Assembly (NCBI GenBank): GCA_033439795.1
Contig: JAUTDP010000004.1
Location: forward strand, 2,170,001 to 2,234,000
DNA from: Sordaria brevicollis
Taxonomy: Eukaryota; Ascomycota; Sordariomycetes; Sordariales; Sordariaceae
Direction: 5' to 3'
DNA: 64,000 nt
Below are positions 20,560 through 31,051 of the stretch, in pieces. The number at the start of each line of letters is the position of its first letter. Within the stretch, counting starts at the first letter, position 1. The notes under the pieces were generated by a model, which worked only from the letters and a program-made list of their open reading frames with translations, searched no databases and had not been told where the DNA came from. A program made the translations under genes and the position numbers.

Positions 20560-21128
20560 TTGCTTCGGCATCTTTTTCTCTCCTCCACCAACAAAGCTTT
20601 CACATACCTTCCACCAAACATCACTCAACAGCTATCAAGCATTGACACAACTTCGGCTTCGGCTTTACCTTTGAGACAAAGATCTCAGCGACAGCAAACT
20701 CAGCGACGGAAAAAAAGCGTCAGCAAAAACTTCAAGCTCACAACTTACCTTCACATCATACTTTCGCTTCGGCAAAGTCTTTCTTCTCCTGGAAAAAAAG
20801 GTATAACAAATACCTTCAACCTTTCACCCATACAACTACCTCGCCTACACCTTTTTGCTTCGGCAAAACATCTTTTCTCCTCCCTCCGAACCATAAAAAG
20901 GTATTAAAAATACCTTCAACAACTTACAAAAGGCTTAGATCAACAGCATCAAGCTATTATCAACCTACCTCTAACAACGACAACCTTTTTTTTTTTCCCC
21001 TCCTTCCTCACAACAAAAAAGGTATAACAAATACCTTTTCCAAAGCTTCGATCAAAAACAGCATCAAGCAACAACAACCAACAACCAAACCCCCGACCTT
21101 TTTTTTTTTTTTTTTCACCTTAAAAGAA
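20560..21128 (+). promoter_or_regulatory. Leader/promoter with repeated GCTTCGGC and hairpin motifs
   Basis: Directly before the RNA-ligase ATG, a degenerate repeat of about 105-120 bp recurs. Its parts are GCTTCGGC (20562, 20767, 20857, plus a CTTCGGCTTCGGC at 20651), a TCTTTTCTCC-like pyrimidine tract, and an inverted repeat AAGGTAT...ATACCTT at about 20799-20817, 20898-20916 and 21019-21037. In the three hairpins the 7-bp arms are identical and the loops are AACAA or TAAAA-like. The last copy ends 90 bp before the ATG. No function is known to me. Confidence 0.7.
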
Positions 21129-24100
21129 ATGTCGTCATCAGGAGTTTTTTCGGCTGCCAAACTGGCAGCCAAGCACGCCTTCCTCTCCGAGATCATCAAG
21201 GAGCAGCAGCAGCAGCAATCCGCTGCTTGCCTTCCCTCTTCTCCCTCGGCTTCGGCCTTGGCTTCGGCCAACGTCGACAACCCGTCGACCACCCCCGGCC
21301 CCGTCCTCACTTCGCCTTCTTCGCCGGACGGAAGTCCTTACCTCGTCGACAATGTCGACAATGTCGGCACCAAGACCACTTCCGCCGGCCTCAGCGGAAA
21401 AGAAAAGGGGAAGGGCAAGGGTCGTGCCAACCCCCCCGCCACCCCCTCCGCTCCGGCCACTTCTTCCCCTCCCTTCGCCCCGGCCCCGCTCCCCTCCCCC
21501 GGCCCGGCCTCCACCCCCTCCGGCGGGCGCAAGCTCGTCACCGTCCGCCGCATCACCGCGGTGGACACCACCAGCAACCGGTCCGCCACCAAGCTGACCG
21601 TCGCCCCCGGCTGGACCGTCGGGGTGCCCACCAAGCGCCGCCACGGCGGCAGTGGTGGCACCAGCAAGCTTGTTTTTGGCCCGTCGCTGGAGGTCGGCCA
21701 CAGCGTGATCTTTTGTGAGCCGGACACGCTCCTGCCTGCCGACCATGGTCGGTATGGCCAGCTTTTTGCGAGTGTTGGCAACCAGATGATGTGGAAGGGG
21801 AGGAAGTGGTTTAGGGTTGGGACGAAGAAGGTTGGTAGTACTTCTACCAAGTTTGGTGGGAAGGGACAGTTTGTCTCGCAGGGTGTTGTTTTTGCGTTGG
21901 GGGATGTGGAGGAGGTTATGGGGGATGTGGTTAGGAGGAAGAGGTTGGAGAGGTTTGCTGGTGGGGAGGAAAAGGAGGAGGAGGAGTTGGTGGATTACTC
22001 GGCGGTTTTGGGGGCTGTTAAGTGGGAGCCTCACGCTCACCAGGTGGTTGGTGAGAAGAAGACTGTTGGCGGCAAGTTCAACAACAGCAGCAAGTTTGGT
22101 GGTAGTGTCGGCAACGGCAGCAAGAATGCCGGCGGTCCTGGCAACGTCCGTGTCGACAAGAAGGGTAGCAACGGCGGCAACGGCAACAAGAAAAAGGCCA
22201 GCAGCGCCACCCCCCCTCCTGCTGCCCCCGTCAAAATCCCCTCCTTCATCAAAAAGACGGACATCGACCGGGTCCAAAACTGCCCGAACCTGTTCACCAA
22301 GGCCAAGTACAAGCTCATCGTGTACCAGGAGTCAGTCAAGATCGACGGAGCAAGCATGACCTGCTACTTCGTCCCCAAGACTTCCAAGTACTTTGCTGGC
22401 CTTCACACACCCCATTTCGGGTCGGCTTCGTTTTCGGTTTTGGAAACTGGCAGATTTGGCGTCTGCAGCAAATCTGTCGACCTGCCGTACTCCGAGGACT
22501 GCCCGTACTGGGCTGCGGCTATCAAGAACGATGTCGCTTCGCTTCTTGAGGGCCTGTATAAGCAGGGCCTAGGTTCGCATCGCGGTGCTTTGGCTATCCA
22601 GGGCGAGGTCGTCGGTCCTACCATCTCCGGCAATCACTACAACCTGCCTGCGGGCACCAAGTCGTCGTTCACGGTCTTCGGTATTTGGGATATCGAAACC
22701 CAAAGCCGTTGGGGTCCTCGCAGCGTGCAGGACTTTTGCGCTACCCATCACTTGAGCCACGTCGAGGTTTTGGGCTATGTCAAGCTCAGGGAGATTGCTT
22801 CTTCCCATGCCGAGCTGCTTGCTCGTGCCAATGCCAGACAGGGTGAGGGCCTGGTTTTCAAGAGTTGCGCTGGCGATGGCCGTTCGTTCAAGGTTTTGTC
22901 GGACAGGTGGATCACGGAGCGTGGTGATGAGGTTGATGCGAAGAAGGCAATGCAGCTGGCTGGTGTCAACATGACTTCTGGCAATGCTCTTGTTCAAGAG
23001 TCAGAGTCAGAGAACGTTGTCGAGCCCGAGGTCAAGGAGTGCCATACAAAGAGCGTGGAGACGGTGCAGAAGAATGAACCCCAAGCTACGACTCAGCAGA
23101 AGAATGTTGCCAGCACCGTGGTTCCTGTTGACGTTGGCAATATGGTTCCTGCCCATGAGAACGGACGTAAGCTGCCGGTTATGGGTGTGGGAGCTGAGTA
23201 TTCGGAGGCGAAGAAGGTTCAGGTCGAGGAATGGCTGACCAAAGTTGAGGAAGCGAAGAAGAAGTCGCCTGCCGTTACCAAGAAGGGCGGCTTTACCATG
23301 GATGGCGGTTTTGTCAAGAAGCGTGCCGTTAAGCAGAAGACTGTCGCTCGGGAGGTCTTTGTTGCCGAGGCGGAGCATATCGTCAAGCAAAAGCCTGCCA
23401 CCCAAAAGAGTCTCGTCACTGAAGAAGAGCCTATCGTCAACAGTACGCCTATCATCGAGAATGAGGTCGCTGTCAAGGAGGAGCTTGCTACCGAGGAACC
23501 TGTTGTCGAGAAGTTCGTGGCCGAGGAAGAGCCCACCGACGAGAAAAAGCCTGCCGATGAGAAATTTGATAAGCTGCCCGATACGACTAATTTTGTACCG
23601 ACATTTGCCAACGCAAAGGAGTGCCTCGACGCCGCCGTCACATGGCTGGGGCGTCCGATGACTAACGGTGAAGCTTTTGCCGAGATTAGCCGCTTCCTTC
23701 TGGCGGAGCAGTCCATGAACGGAAAGGGCATATCAACATCTCTCATCAAAGATCTTGGTCAACTTGTTGTAGACAATCTCAAGTTTATCAAGCCCAACAA
23801 GAACATCACCATCCATAAGACCGTCGCCAGCGAGGATGCCCCGCTTAGCATTCCTCCCACTGCTCCCAGTACTCGCACTATACTCGACAACTCGGATAAT
23901 CATAGCACCCCTGCTACCGTCATCCAGGACACCACTCCTGCCACCCACAGCAATCCCACCACCTCCTCCACTGCTCCCCCGAAGAACATCTCGGAGACTG
24001 AGCCAGAATCCGTGTGTAGTCTTTGGGCCGAAACGGCAACAGAGCAGGACATCACCACGAACCCTACTGGTACCCCTCCCGCCTCTGAGCACCCCGTGAA

Positions 24101-24323
24101 TGACAACAATGACAACAATGACACCAACGACAACGTGTTCGCAGGCGTCAACTGGGACGAGTGGATGGTGTGCAAGCAGAACGGCGAGATGGTGATGATC
24201 AGACGGGAGGACTACGTGCCTAGGCCGAGACCTAGCTACTATCCGTCTGCTGAGGAGTTGGCGCGTCGTGAGGCGGCTAAGCGGGAGGCTCGCGAGAGAA
24301 GGAGGTATCGTCGTGTTTTTTAG
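21129..24323 (+). CDS. RNA ligase of the DraRnl (Rnl5) family with long C-terminal tail
   Basis: Predicted ATP-dependent RNA ligase sealing 3'-OH/5'-phosphate nicks. 1064 residues in one exon. Residues about 135-215 form the N-terminal OB-like module of DraRnl (VRRITAV, GWTVGVPTK, VGHSVIFCEPDTLLP). The nucleotidyltransferase core follows. It has motif I VKIDGAS with adenylated Lys404, RFGVCSKSVDLPYSED near the III position, IQGEVVGPTISGNHYN, motif IV EGLVFKS (Glu573) and motif V SFKVLSDRW. The bacterial enzyme is about 340 residues; here a Gln/Ser/Pro/Ala-rich N-terminus, a Gly/Asn-rich insert before the core, and a 460-residue tail with Glu/Lys/Val repeats are added. The tail ends in a basic RRXXRRYRR stretch. 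Catalytic residues look intact. Cellular role in fungi is not known to me. Confidence 0.88.
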   Translation: MSSSGVFSAAKLAAKHAFLSEIIKEQQQQQSAACLPSSPSASALASANVDNPSTTPGPVLTSPSSPDGSPYLVDNVDNVGTKTTSAGLSGKEKGKGKGRANPPATPSAPATSSPPFAPAPLPSPGPASTPSGGRKLVTVRRITAVDTTSNRSATKLTVAPGWTVGVPTKRRHGGSGGTSKLVFGPSLEVGHSVIFCEPDTLLPADHGRYGQLFASVGNQMMWKGRKWFRVGTKKVGSTSTKFGGKGQFVSQGVVFALGDVEEVMGDVVRRKRLERFAGGEEKEEEELVDYSAVLGAVKWEPHAHQVVGEKKTVGGKFNNSSKFGGSVGNGSKNAGGPGNVRVDKKGSNGGNGNKKKASSATPPPAAPVKIPSFIKKTDIDRVQNCPNLFTKAKYKLIVYQESVKIDGASMTCYFVPKTSKYFAGLHTPHFGSASFSVLETGRFGVCSKSVDLPYSEDCPYWAAAIKNDVASLLEGLYKQGLGSHRGALAIQGEVVGPTISGNHYNLPAGTKSSFTVFGIWDIETQSRWGPRSVQDFCATHHLSHVEVLGYVKLREIASSHAELLARANARQGEGLVFKSCAGDGRSFKVLSDRWITERGDEVDAKKAMQLAGVNMTSGNALVQESESENVVEPEVKECHTKSVETVQKNEPQATTQQKNVASTVVPVDVGNMVPAHENGRKLPVMGVGAEYSEAKKVQVEEWLTKVEEAKKKSPAVTKKGGFTMDGGFVKKRAVKQKTVAREVFVAEAEHIVKQKPATQKSLVTEEEPIVNSTPIIENEVAVKEELATEEPVVEKFVAEEEPTDEKKPADEKFDKLPDTTNFVPTFANAKECLDAAVTWLGRPMTNGEAFAEISRFLLAEQSMNGKGISTSLIKDLGQLVVDNLKFIKPNKNITIHKTVASEDAPLSIPPTAPSTRTILDNSDNHSTPATVIQDTTPATHSNPTTSSTAPPKNISETEPESVCSLWAETATEQDITTNPTGTPPASEHPVNDNNDNNDTNDNVFAGVNWDEWMVCKQNGEMVMIRREDYVPRPRPSYYPSAEELARREAAKREARERRRYRRVF

Positions 24324-25618
24324 GGAACTTCATGCGATGTCTGATAAACGAATTCTAGGAGGTGAGGTTTGGTGATTATTGCTTGGTTGTTATTGGCTTT
24401 TATTGGTTTTTTTCCATGGTATGGTGGCATCATGATGGAGTTTGGCTTTTGCGATGTCTTTTATTTCCTTTTCGCTCAAGTTGTTGTTTCGTTCTTTTAT
24501 TGCTTCGGTCAGGGTATATCGGTTCTCACAGGTAACAAGAGGAATACTGCGGTTATTGGAGTTAGTCGATATGGTTTAGATTTTCAGGCTGGAAAAGGTT
24601 GACGTGGACTGGGTGTGGATTTCAGTTTTCAAAGAGCTATGGTCAGAATTGGTCGCATTTTCATGGTTTTATGGTATTAGTTCTTTCTTCGCAACATTAC
24701 CAAGACGTCGAGAAAGGCTTCATAGCAGTAACGTTCAGTAGTTCGCATATACCTCGTACATGGTGGAGGTAGTTGTTCAACATTTCTGATTTCTCTTGAC
24801 TTTCGTGTTGCCGTCTTCGCTTGTGCAAAGTGTCAAACTCATCCATGCGTGCCACCGGCGACAAGAATCTTAATTCCACTTACCCAGAAGATCCTTTGAA
24901 CATTGTGTGACTGGTGACTGGCGAGTGTCACTGAGAGGGTGTGATGCTCAAACGAGTGCCGGTGGCACAACCGCAGTGCCGAAAACGTGTGGTGACCATT
25001 TCATTGTCATTGGGTGACCAAAGAGTACAAGATTTGTGGTGTAACTGAAGACCCTTCAACTTGAGAATATCAACAACAATCGATGATGGAATATGAAAAG
25101 ATGAAGAGACGGTCCCTCGACGTCGTCAAAAGAGGATCTCCCCTGCATGCACCGAGCAGCAAAAGCTCAGACCATTGGCAGATCAAGCTGGGGCAAGCGG
25201 AGCTTCTTGAGGATGGTCAAAGCTCCCAATTGTGGTGCCTGTCGCAGCTGAAAACCCAATTCAGGTTAGGCTTCGAGATGATTCTCCACCTGCCATGCAA
25301 GTTTGAGACGAAATCACCAATCACGTCGTCCGGAGCTCTCCCAGCGTCTCCCAGCCTCTGAAATTCCCGGCCAGTGTCACTGTAACGCGAGAGCGCATCC
25401 ACTGATTCTAAAGGCTGGGTTCATGTCCAGCCCTTCCTTTCAATGTCTTCTTCCCCCGTCCCGTCCTCTCCGGGCGCTTGTTCAGCTTTGAGTTCTCAAC
25501 TTTTTGATGTAATAAAATATCTCGTGTAATTTCATCCAGACACTACTTGACTTCACCTTTTCATCTCATCTTTACTTCAGACCAGTTGAGCCTCACTATC
25601 TGACGACACACCGACCCA
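24324..25618. other. Intergenic, nothing seen
   Basis: About 1.3 kb between the RNA-ligase stop and the next ATG on the same strand. Short overlapping frames only; no RNA gene or repeat recognised. Confidence 0.55.
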
Positions 25619-27482
25619 ATGCCACCTCCACCGCCTCCCGCGACCACCCGGACCATGTCTCCGCCAACAAGGCGCCCCGGTGATCGCGACCAAATGTATA
25701 ATCCACGCCAGTCCGATGCCAGCTTGCCATACCGATCAGACAAAGACGATACCGTGACCATCCAGAAGCCCAATGGCTCCGAGACCACTTTCAAGCTTCC
25801 TCCCACCAACCTTAAGGATCTACCACTCCGACCCGCTCCCAATGGCACCTCGGACCCCAAGAGACGCCCATCCGACCCAGCCTACCGTCCTGGTGAACGG
25901 GAGCGTGAGCCGCAACCACAACGAAGAGCTTCTTCCCCAGCACCGGGCACAATTCCTCCAGCACCAGTATCTCCTACCTCTAAGCCATCTTATGTCCCCG
26001 GACACTCCCCACCCGGCTCACGGAACCCTTCCTATGGCAACTATAATCCACCAGCGGCGGGCTCCTCCAATGATACAGACAAGAAGGGCATGCCGGGTGG
26101 CTTTCCCACTGGTGGACGTATGAAGCCTCTTCTTCCCGAGGATCCTCTCGACCCACGTTCACCTTCCTTTGCCCGTCGTCCACCTCCCGGTCCTGCTCCC
26201 ATCAACGGCGGCATAAACGGCGATCACAATGGCTCTCTGAATGCTATTGGCGGTGGCAGCAACCGCCGTCCCGAGGTTGTCGAATCTATGCCCGGGCCCG
26301 CGGCCTCTCTTCCCTCTAACAAGGATGACCGCGATCGCACGGGGCCCAGCGGTCCTTACAATCCTCGCTTCGGCCCCGAACGCCCCCCAAGCCCAGGTTA
26401 CACCAAACCGATCCGTCCTCCTCCTCCGCGCAACAGCAGCAGCGCCGGCAACAGCGACTATGGTGTTCCCAGCAGTAACAAACCGAATGGTAACGGTACC
26501 ACCATCAGCAATCCCTACCCGTCCAACCCGAACCCGTCCAACCCGTCCCGTCCCTCCATCGGACCGGGCCGCCACGGCTCCATCATCGAAATGATGCCCG
26601 GTCCTGCCGCCCATTCTCCTCCGCCTCCTCCTCACGGTGGTTATGGTCCCGGTCCCAGCCACGGCCACGGCCACCCCTCTCTCGGCCTCGCCCTGGGCCC
26701 CAAGCCCCATTCGTCTCTGTCCAAACCCAGCAAAACCGCCGCCAAACTTTCCGAACTAGAAGAAGGTCTCTTGTACGGCGACACCGAGCAATACCCACCG
26801 CAAATGGAACTAGGCGACTACCGGCAAGCAACCGAGTGTTCTTTGCGGGAATACATGGCGTTGCAGCGCAAGCGACGACAAATCAGCTACAAAATTGCAG
26901 CGGGCAACACCGGCAAGGAAGCAGTCTTGATCGAAGAAAAGCTGAGACACCAGGCCAGCACGGCGATCGACGAGTTGATTGAGTTGAGAGGGAGAGTGGC
27001 GGAGATTGTCAGGAGGGGGGAGAAGGAGAGGTGGAGGAGGTATTTGTGGAGTGGTGCTTTGTGAGTTTTTCTTTTTTTCTTTCCCTTTATGGCCCATTCC
27101 TATTGACTAACACCAACATCAATACAGTGCAATCTTCATCCCCCTAGTAAAATCCTTCTTCCGCCCCTCTTCCGTCGACAAGGGCGCCCACGCCCGCGAT
27201 CACCGACCCCGTAACCGAACCGAGTACGCCTTCCGCAAGTCCAAGTCGTTGATCAACCGCATCCTATCGCAGGCTAGACGCCCTGGTTTGGCGAGTCTGA
27301 GTTTCTTGGTCTTTGCCGTGTTGTACGTCTTTACGAACGAGGTTTCTCTCAGAGCGGCGAGGACGGTCAGTAGAAGGCTGAAGAGGTTGACGGCCAAGGT
27401 GAAGAGAGGGAGGGAGCTGGGTGAGGAGGATTTTAGGGGGTTGCAGGGGTGGAGGTGGGGGGTTTTGGAGTTGACTGCCTAA
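25619..27482 (+). CDS. Proline-rich protein with C-terminal membrane segment, unknown function
   Basis: I do not recognise this gene. Exons 25619-27060 and 27128-27482, intron 27061-27127 (GTGAGT...CAG), joined in frame as WSGA-F-AIFIPLVK, give 598 residues. Residues 1-370 are Pro/Ser/Gly/Asn-rich and probably disordered, with repeated PGPA motifs (SMPGPAASLP, MMPGPAAHSP). Residues about 380-480 are charged and helical (ELEEGLLYGDTEQYPP, YMALQRKRRQISYKIA, EKLRHQASTAIDELIELRG), a likely coiled coil. The second exon adds a short hydrophobic patch (FAIFIPLV) and one clear membrane segment (LASLSFLVFAVLYVFTNEV), then a basic tail. The design suggests a tail-anchored cytosolic protein. The gene stands alone on its strand between the RNA ligase and the 28.1 kb gene. 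Confidence 0.8.
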
Positions 27483-28145
27483 TGAAGGATGGATGGAAGA
27501 GGCTGGTAATGGGGATGGTAATGTGTGGATGAAGAGTAGGAAAAAGGATGAGAGGAGGGAGACGGGATGATATCGACGAATTAATGACTGGTAATGACGG
27601 AGTTGTTGGGCGTTTGGGATGGCTTACTCCTTCTTTCCTGGGTTAATAAGTAGATTTTGAGAGGATGAGAAAGGAGGAAGAACAAAGTTGGAGAGAAGTT
27701 CGCTTGGTTATCTGGGCGGTTTGTTGTTATCCATGTTTGCTATGTTCATACCCTCGCTTATACCATTTTCTCAAATCTAATCTGTATGTAGGAAGTAATA
27801 TGAGGTAAATTGACACCTGAATCTCTGTCGATACCTAGTGATACAGTTCTCATGAGGAGGACTCTGACTCTACGACGATTGGTGCTTGGTTGCTCTGCTT
27901 GTGAAACATCCGCGGTTCACACAACGATACACTCACCACTGAACAGTGTGTGGTTGTTCAGCTTGCTTCCTTGAGTCACCAATACTTACTCATTCCAGTT
28001 CTTCAACTTTTCAATGACACTCGTACAAATGTAGCCAGCGTCACTCCAACTATATCATTTCAAAAACCCCAGCCCATCCACCTTTATACCCTAGTGTCTA
28101 GTCTCCCAGCAACCTGAACGTCACCTCGAAGCGACATCACCAAAA
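27483..28145. other. Intergenic, nothing seen
   Basis: Purine-rich 3' region of the preceding gene (27483-27700), then the promoter of the next gene on the same strand. No feature recognised. Confidence 0.55.
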
Positions 28146-29899
28146 ATGTCACCCCCCACTTACACCCGCGAGCAAATCGTCGCCCTCAGGACCCTACGCT
28201 CACGCCTTCGCTCCGCGAAATACAACTGGGAAATCCGCCAACTGCTTCGAAACACAGGTACCGCTACGGGACTGAAGCTGATGCAGTTAGTAGAGTGGCA
28301 AGATGGGCAAGATGGCAAAAAGAATCTGCTGCATTGGTTGGTGGAGGAGGGGGCGGAAAGTAAGTACCTTAACTCCTATATCCTCTATACTTGGGGGTGG
28401 GCGTGCGGCCTTGGGACCTTTTGTCCACCCTCTCTTACTAAAGGGGGTGGACAAAAGGTCCCAAGGCCGCACGCCCACCCCCAAGTATCCTCCTGATTCC
28501 ACTGACCACTCTGAAAATACACATACCACACAGCGTGGTGTGTAAGCATTGATAGTCATGCGTAGATAGTTACTAAAACAGCAAAAAAATAGAACCAGCC
28601 CTAATGCTCCTCCAAGAATTCTGGGCCCGCAGCGCGCCCTACCAGCGCCAAATCCTCCGGTTGTTAACCATCCCCCACGCCTACATCGATAGCCCGCTGC
28701 TCGAAGGTGAAATGGAGAGTGGCGATTACACGGTTGAGGAACTAGCGCAGTGTCGCAACTGTGAGCAGTTGGTGGATATGATTGCTAGGTTTAGGGAATT
28801 GTATCGGGGGGAGTTGTCATCTTCTTCTTCTTTATCTGCTGAGGACCAAGCGGAGATGGATGCAGCTGAGGAAGACGAAGAAGAACTGGAGGAAGAAGGA
28901 GGAGGAGAAGCAGAGGAACAGGCGGGGACAGCGGGGGAAAGAAGGGATGAAAGAAGAGGAGGGAGAGAAACAGCGACGGAGCAGAAAAGAGAAGCAAGGA
29001 AAAAAGCATTGAAAAAAGCAGAAGAGGAGGAGGAGATAAGAAGAGCGAGGGAAAGAAGGCCGAGAGAACAAGAAGCGAGAGAGGCAAGACAACGTACGTT
29101 TCAGGGAATGGAAAAAATAAACACTCCCGTTCTGGGGAGTTATCCTACCCCAGATTGTGGTGCGAATATAGAGGCAGAGACAGGGGCTAACTTTTCTCCG
29201 GTGCGACCTTTGTCGAAAAAGACTCTGGATCGTCGTCGGGTTGTTGCAGGACAAGCTAGATCGAGTTCAAGGCCTAGTAACTTTGTAATTGCTGCCGATC
29301 CTCCGGTAGACCCAGACGTAGAGATGGTAGCTACCGATCCGCTAGGTCTGGGACCAGATAAAGACCCACTAACTGGATATCCAAATCCAGATCCAGATGT
29401 AGACATGAACATGGCAATGGCAAACGCCAACAACTCCCCTCCTATACCACACCCTCCCATTTCCGTACCCAGCCCTGGTGGTGGTGGTGCTGCTGCAGAG
29501 GGGCACCACCAACCAACCACCCCCCCTCCACAACTCGTAGATCTTACATCCAGCCCACCCCCCGCACCAGGAGCCCCAGGAGCGCCTGACAGCCCTCTTT
29601 GGTATTCCGCCTCTTCTGGGTTTGCACAACTAGCAAAGGATGAGCCAGCGCGAGGTCCTCCAAAGGGTCCAGAATGGGAGGCAGAACAAGTTCAGAGGGC
29701 GAGGGAGAGTCAATTGATGCCGATATCGTCACCACCACCACCGCCAACTGGTGCTCGGGGAGGTGGAAGTTTGATGCGTGGAGGTGGAGCTCCTCGCTTT
29801 AGATATTCTGTTTCTCCGCATTTGTGGAATTTGGCGGTTGATTTTGGGGGGAGGTCGTATTTGAGGAATGGGGAGTGGATTGAAGAGAAGAACAAGTAA
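28146..29899 (+). CDS. Unknown protein, orphan family member A (ankyrin-like N-terminus, charged tail)
   Basis: Not a family I can name. Exons 28146-28359 and 28593-29899 with intron 28360-28592 (GTAAGT...TAG, phase 1) give 506 residues. Residues 1-150 are helical and align with the whole of the gene at 44113-44636: KKNLLHWLVEEGAE here against RRNTLFWLVDEGAE there, and EELAQCRNCEQLVDMI against WELAESRGAEDILNML. The latter looks like a degenerate ankyrin repeat. Both genes have the intron at the same codon. Residues about 160-250 are an Asp/Glu/Lys/Arg-rich coiled-coil stretch, followed by a Pro-rich region and a compact C-terminus (FRYSVSPHLWNLAVDFGG). The intron holds a perfect hairpin (separate entry). 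Splice sites are read by eye. Confidence 0.72.
28387..28488. repeat. Perfect 44-bp inverted repeat (hairpin/MITE-like) in an intron
   Basis: Arms 28387-28430 and 28445-28488 are exact reverse complements over 44 bases, separated by a 14-base loop. The outermost bases read ATA...TAT; a terminal CTTGGGGG/CCCCCAAG is bordered on both sides by TA (28388-28389 and 28486-28487), which is the target duplication of Tc1/mariner-type elements. The element is G+C-rich, unlike the RIP-mutated transposon elsewhere in the window, and carries no coding capacity. Transcribed in the intron, it would fold as a very stable RNA hairpin. Confidence 0.85.
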
Positions 29900-30322
29900 T
29901 GGGAGGAGACATAGATGAAAAGTTAGCATTCAGGCAGGGAAGGATGCTGTACGTTGGGAAAAGGACATTTTTGTGTACAAAGCGGTGATAACGTAAAATG
30001 GGGAGGGTCTGAGGGTTACATGATGAACGGTATTTTGAAACTCTGGCAGGAGAGATAGGTTCGACTTTGAAGAGTGACTTAAAGTTTTGAGACGCCTTTT
30101 GTCTAGGGGTATGACTGACTGTTAACGCTTTTTTTATCCACTCCAACCAACGCAGGTAGGTAACCATTTTTCTTTATTGTTTCGACCTTTGTCCGTTCTA
30201 CGTGTTGTTTTGATGCCATCGTAAAAGCAATGAGGGTATCCAAAAAGTAGCGTCAAGTAGTCGCTCCTTCACCTCCCAAACGCGTGAGCCAACCTAGTGC
30301 ATCCTTTCCGATCTTGTGTATC
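29900..30322. other. Intergenic, nothing seen
   Basis: Region between the 3' end of orphan gene A and the 3' end of the HeLo-like pseudogene on the other strand. No feature recognised. Confidence 0.5.
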
Positions 30323-31051
30323 CTATCGTATAGTCACTGAACGTCTCGGTATTGATGAGTTGTGTATATGTACGGGTTCGTGATTGGCCATTGGTTGGCA
30401 AAGATGCTTGCGTACGACCGTCGTCAGTTGGAGCGTATCCAATCTCTCTAGCATCGTGATGACGTTCCTTCTGAGGTGATCGTCGTTCTGGTTGATTTCC
30501 ACCGTGTCTCTTCGGATCGCGTGGATGTCATACCTATATCAAGAATGATTGATGATATCAATGTCAGCTGGCACCTTTGCAAGGGTTAAACATAACTATA
30601 TCGGTGTCTAATATGTAGGTTAAGGTGCCTTACAGTGAAAGAAGCTGGAGAATCAAGGTGAAGGACCTCTTATAGGTCTGCATGCTATTCCGCCACTTCT
30701 GAGTGTCCTTGTAACCGTACAAGGCCCACTGACCCTCCTGAGGATATCGCTCTTGAAGCCCTTCAGGTAAGCTTCGATGTCGGTTACCAAGGAGCCACAC
30801 TCCTTCACAGGGACGTTCAGCTGCTTGAGGATCTCTTCGGGGAGCGAATGGTCGTTCCGGGTTCGTATTCTGTTCAGAGCTTCGTTGAGCAGAGTCAGGA
30901 CAATGGCCATGGTCCTGAGTTCCGAGCTGACTATCTCGAGGTCTTTGTTGGCAAATTTCACCTCGCGAATGAAATTTGCCACGGTCATCGCGCAGGTGGT
31001 GGCACCCCCAGCAAGCGCGCAGACGCCTGATGCAACGGAGACGACATCCAT
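30323..31051 (-). pseudogene. Frameshifted HeLo-like (PF17111-type) N-terminal domain gene
   Basis: Relative of the HeLo-like/ankyrin gene at 32971-36289. From the ATG at 31051 it reads MDVVSVASGVCALAGG..., matching MDPASIAASAFTLAGG... of the neighbour, then VKFANKDLEIVSSELRT against VKHARKDLEAINTELNA. Near 30729-30736 homology jumps by -1: the next frame gives WALYGYKDTQK and LILQLLSL, matching WVLFGEKSAQK and LALQVLS of the intact gene. A splice donor at 30633 (GTAAGG) and acceptor at 30534 (phase 2, as in the intact gene) lead to an exon reading YDIHAIRRDTVEINQN, like HTRLIQQDTELIKG. A stop at 30323 ends it, with no ankyrin region. The shift breaks exon 1, so I call it a pseudogene; a sequencing error could mimic this. 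Confidence 0.72.

Noticed and set aside
21138..22277. 379-codon reverse frame over the RNA-ligase gene
   Set aside because: Opposite-strand shadow of G+C-rich coding sequence; Gly/Arg/Leu-rich and no domain.
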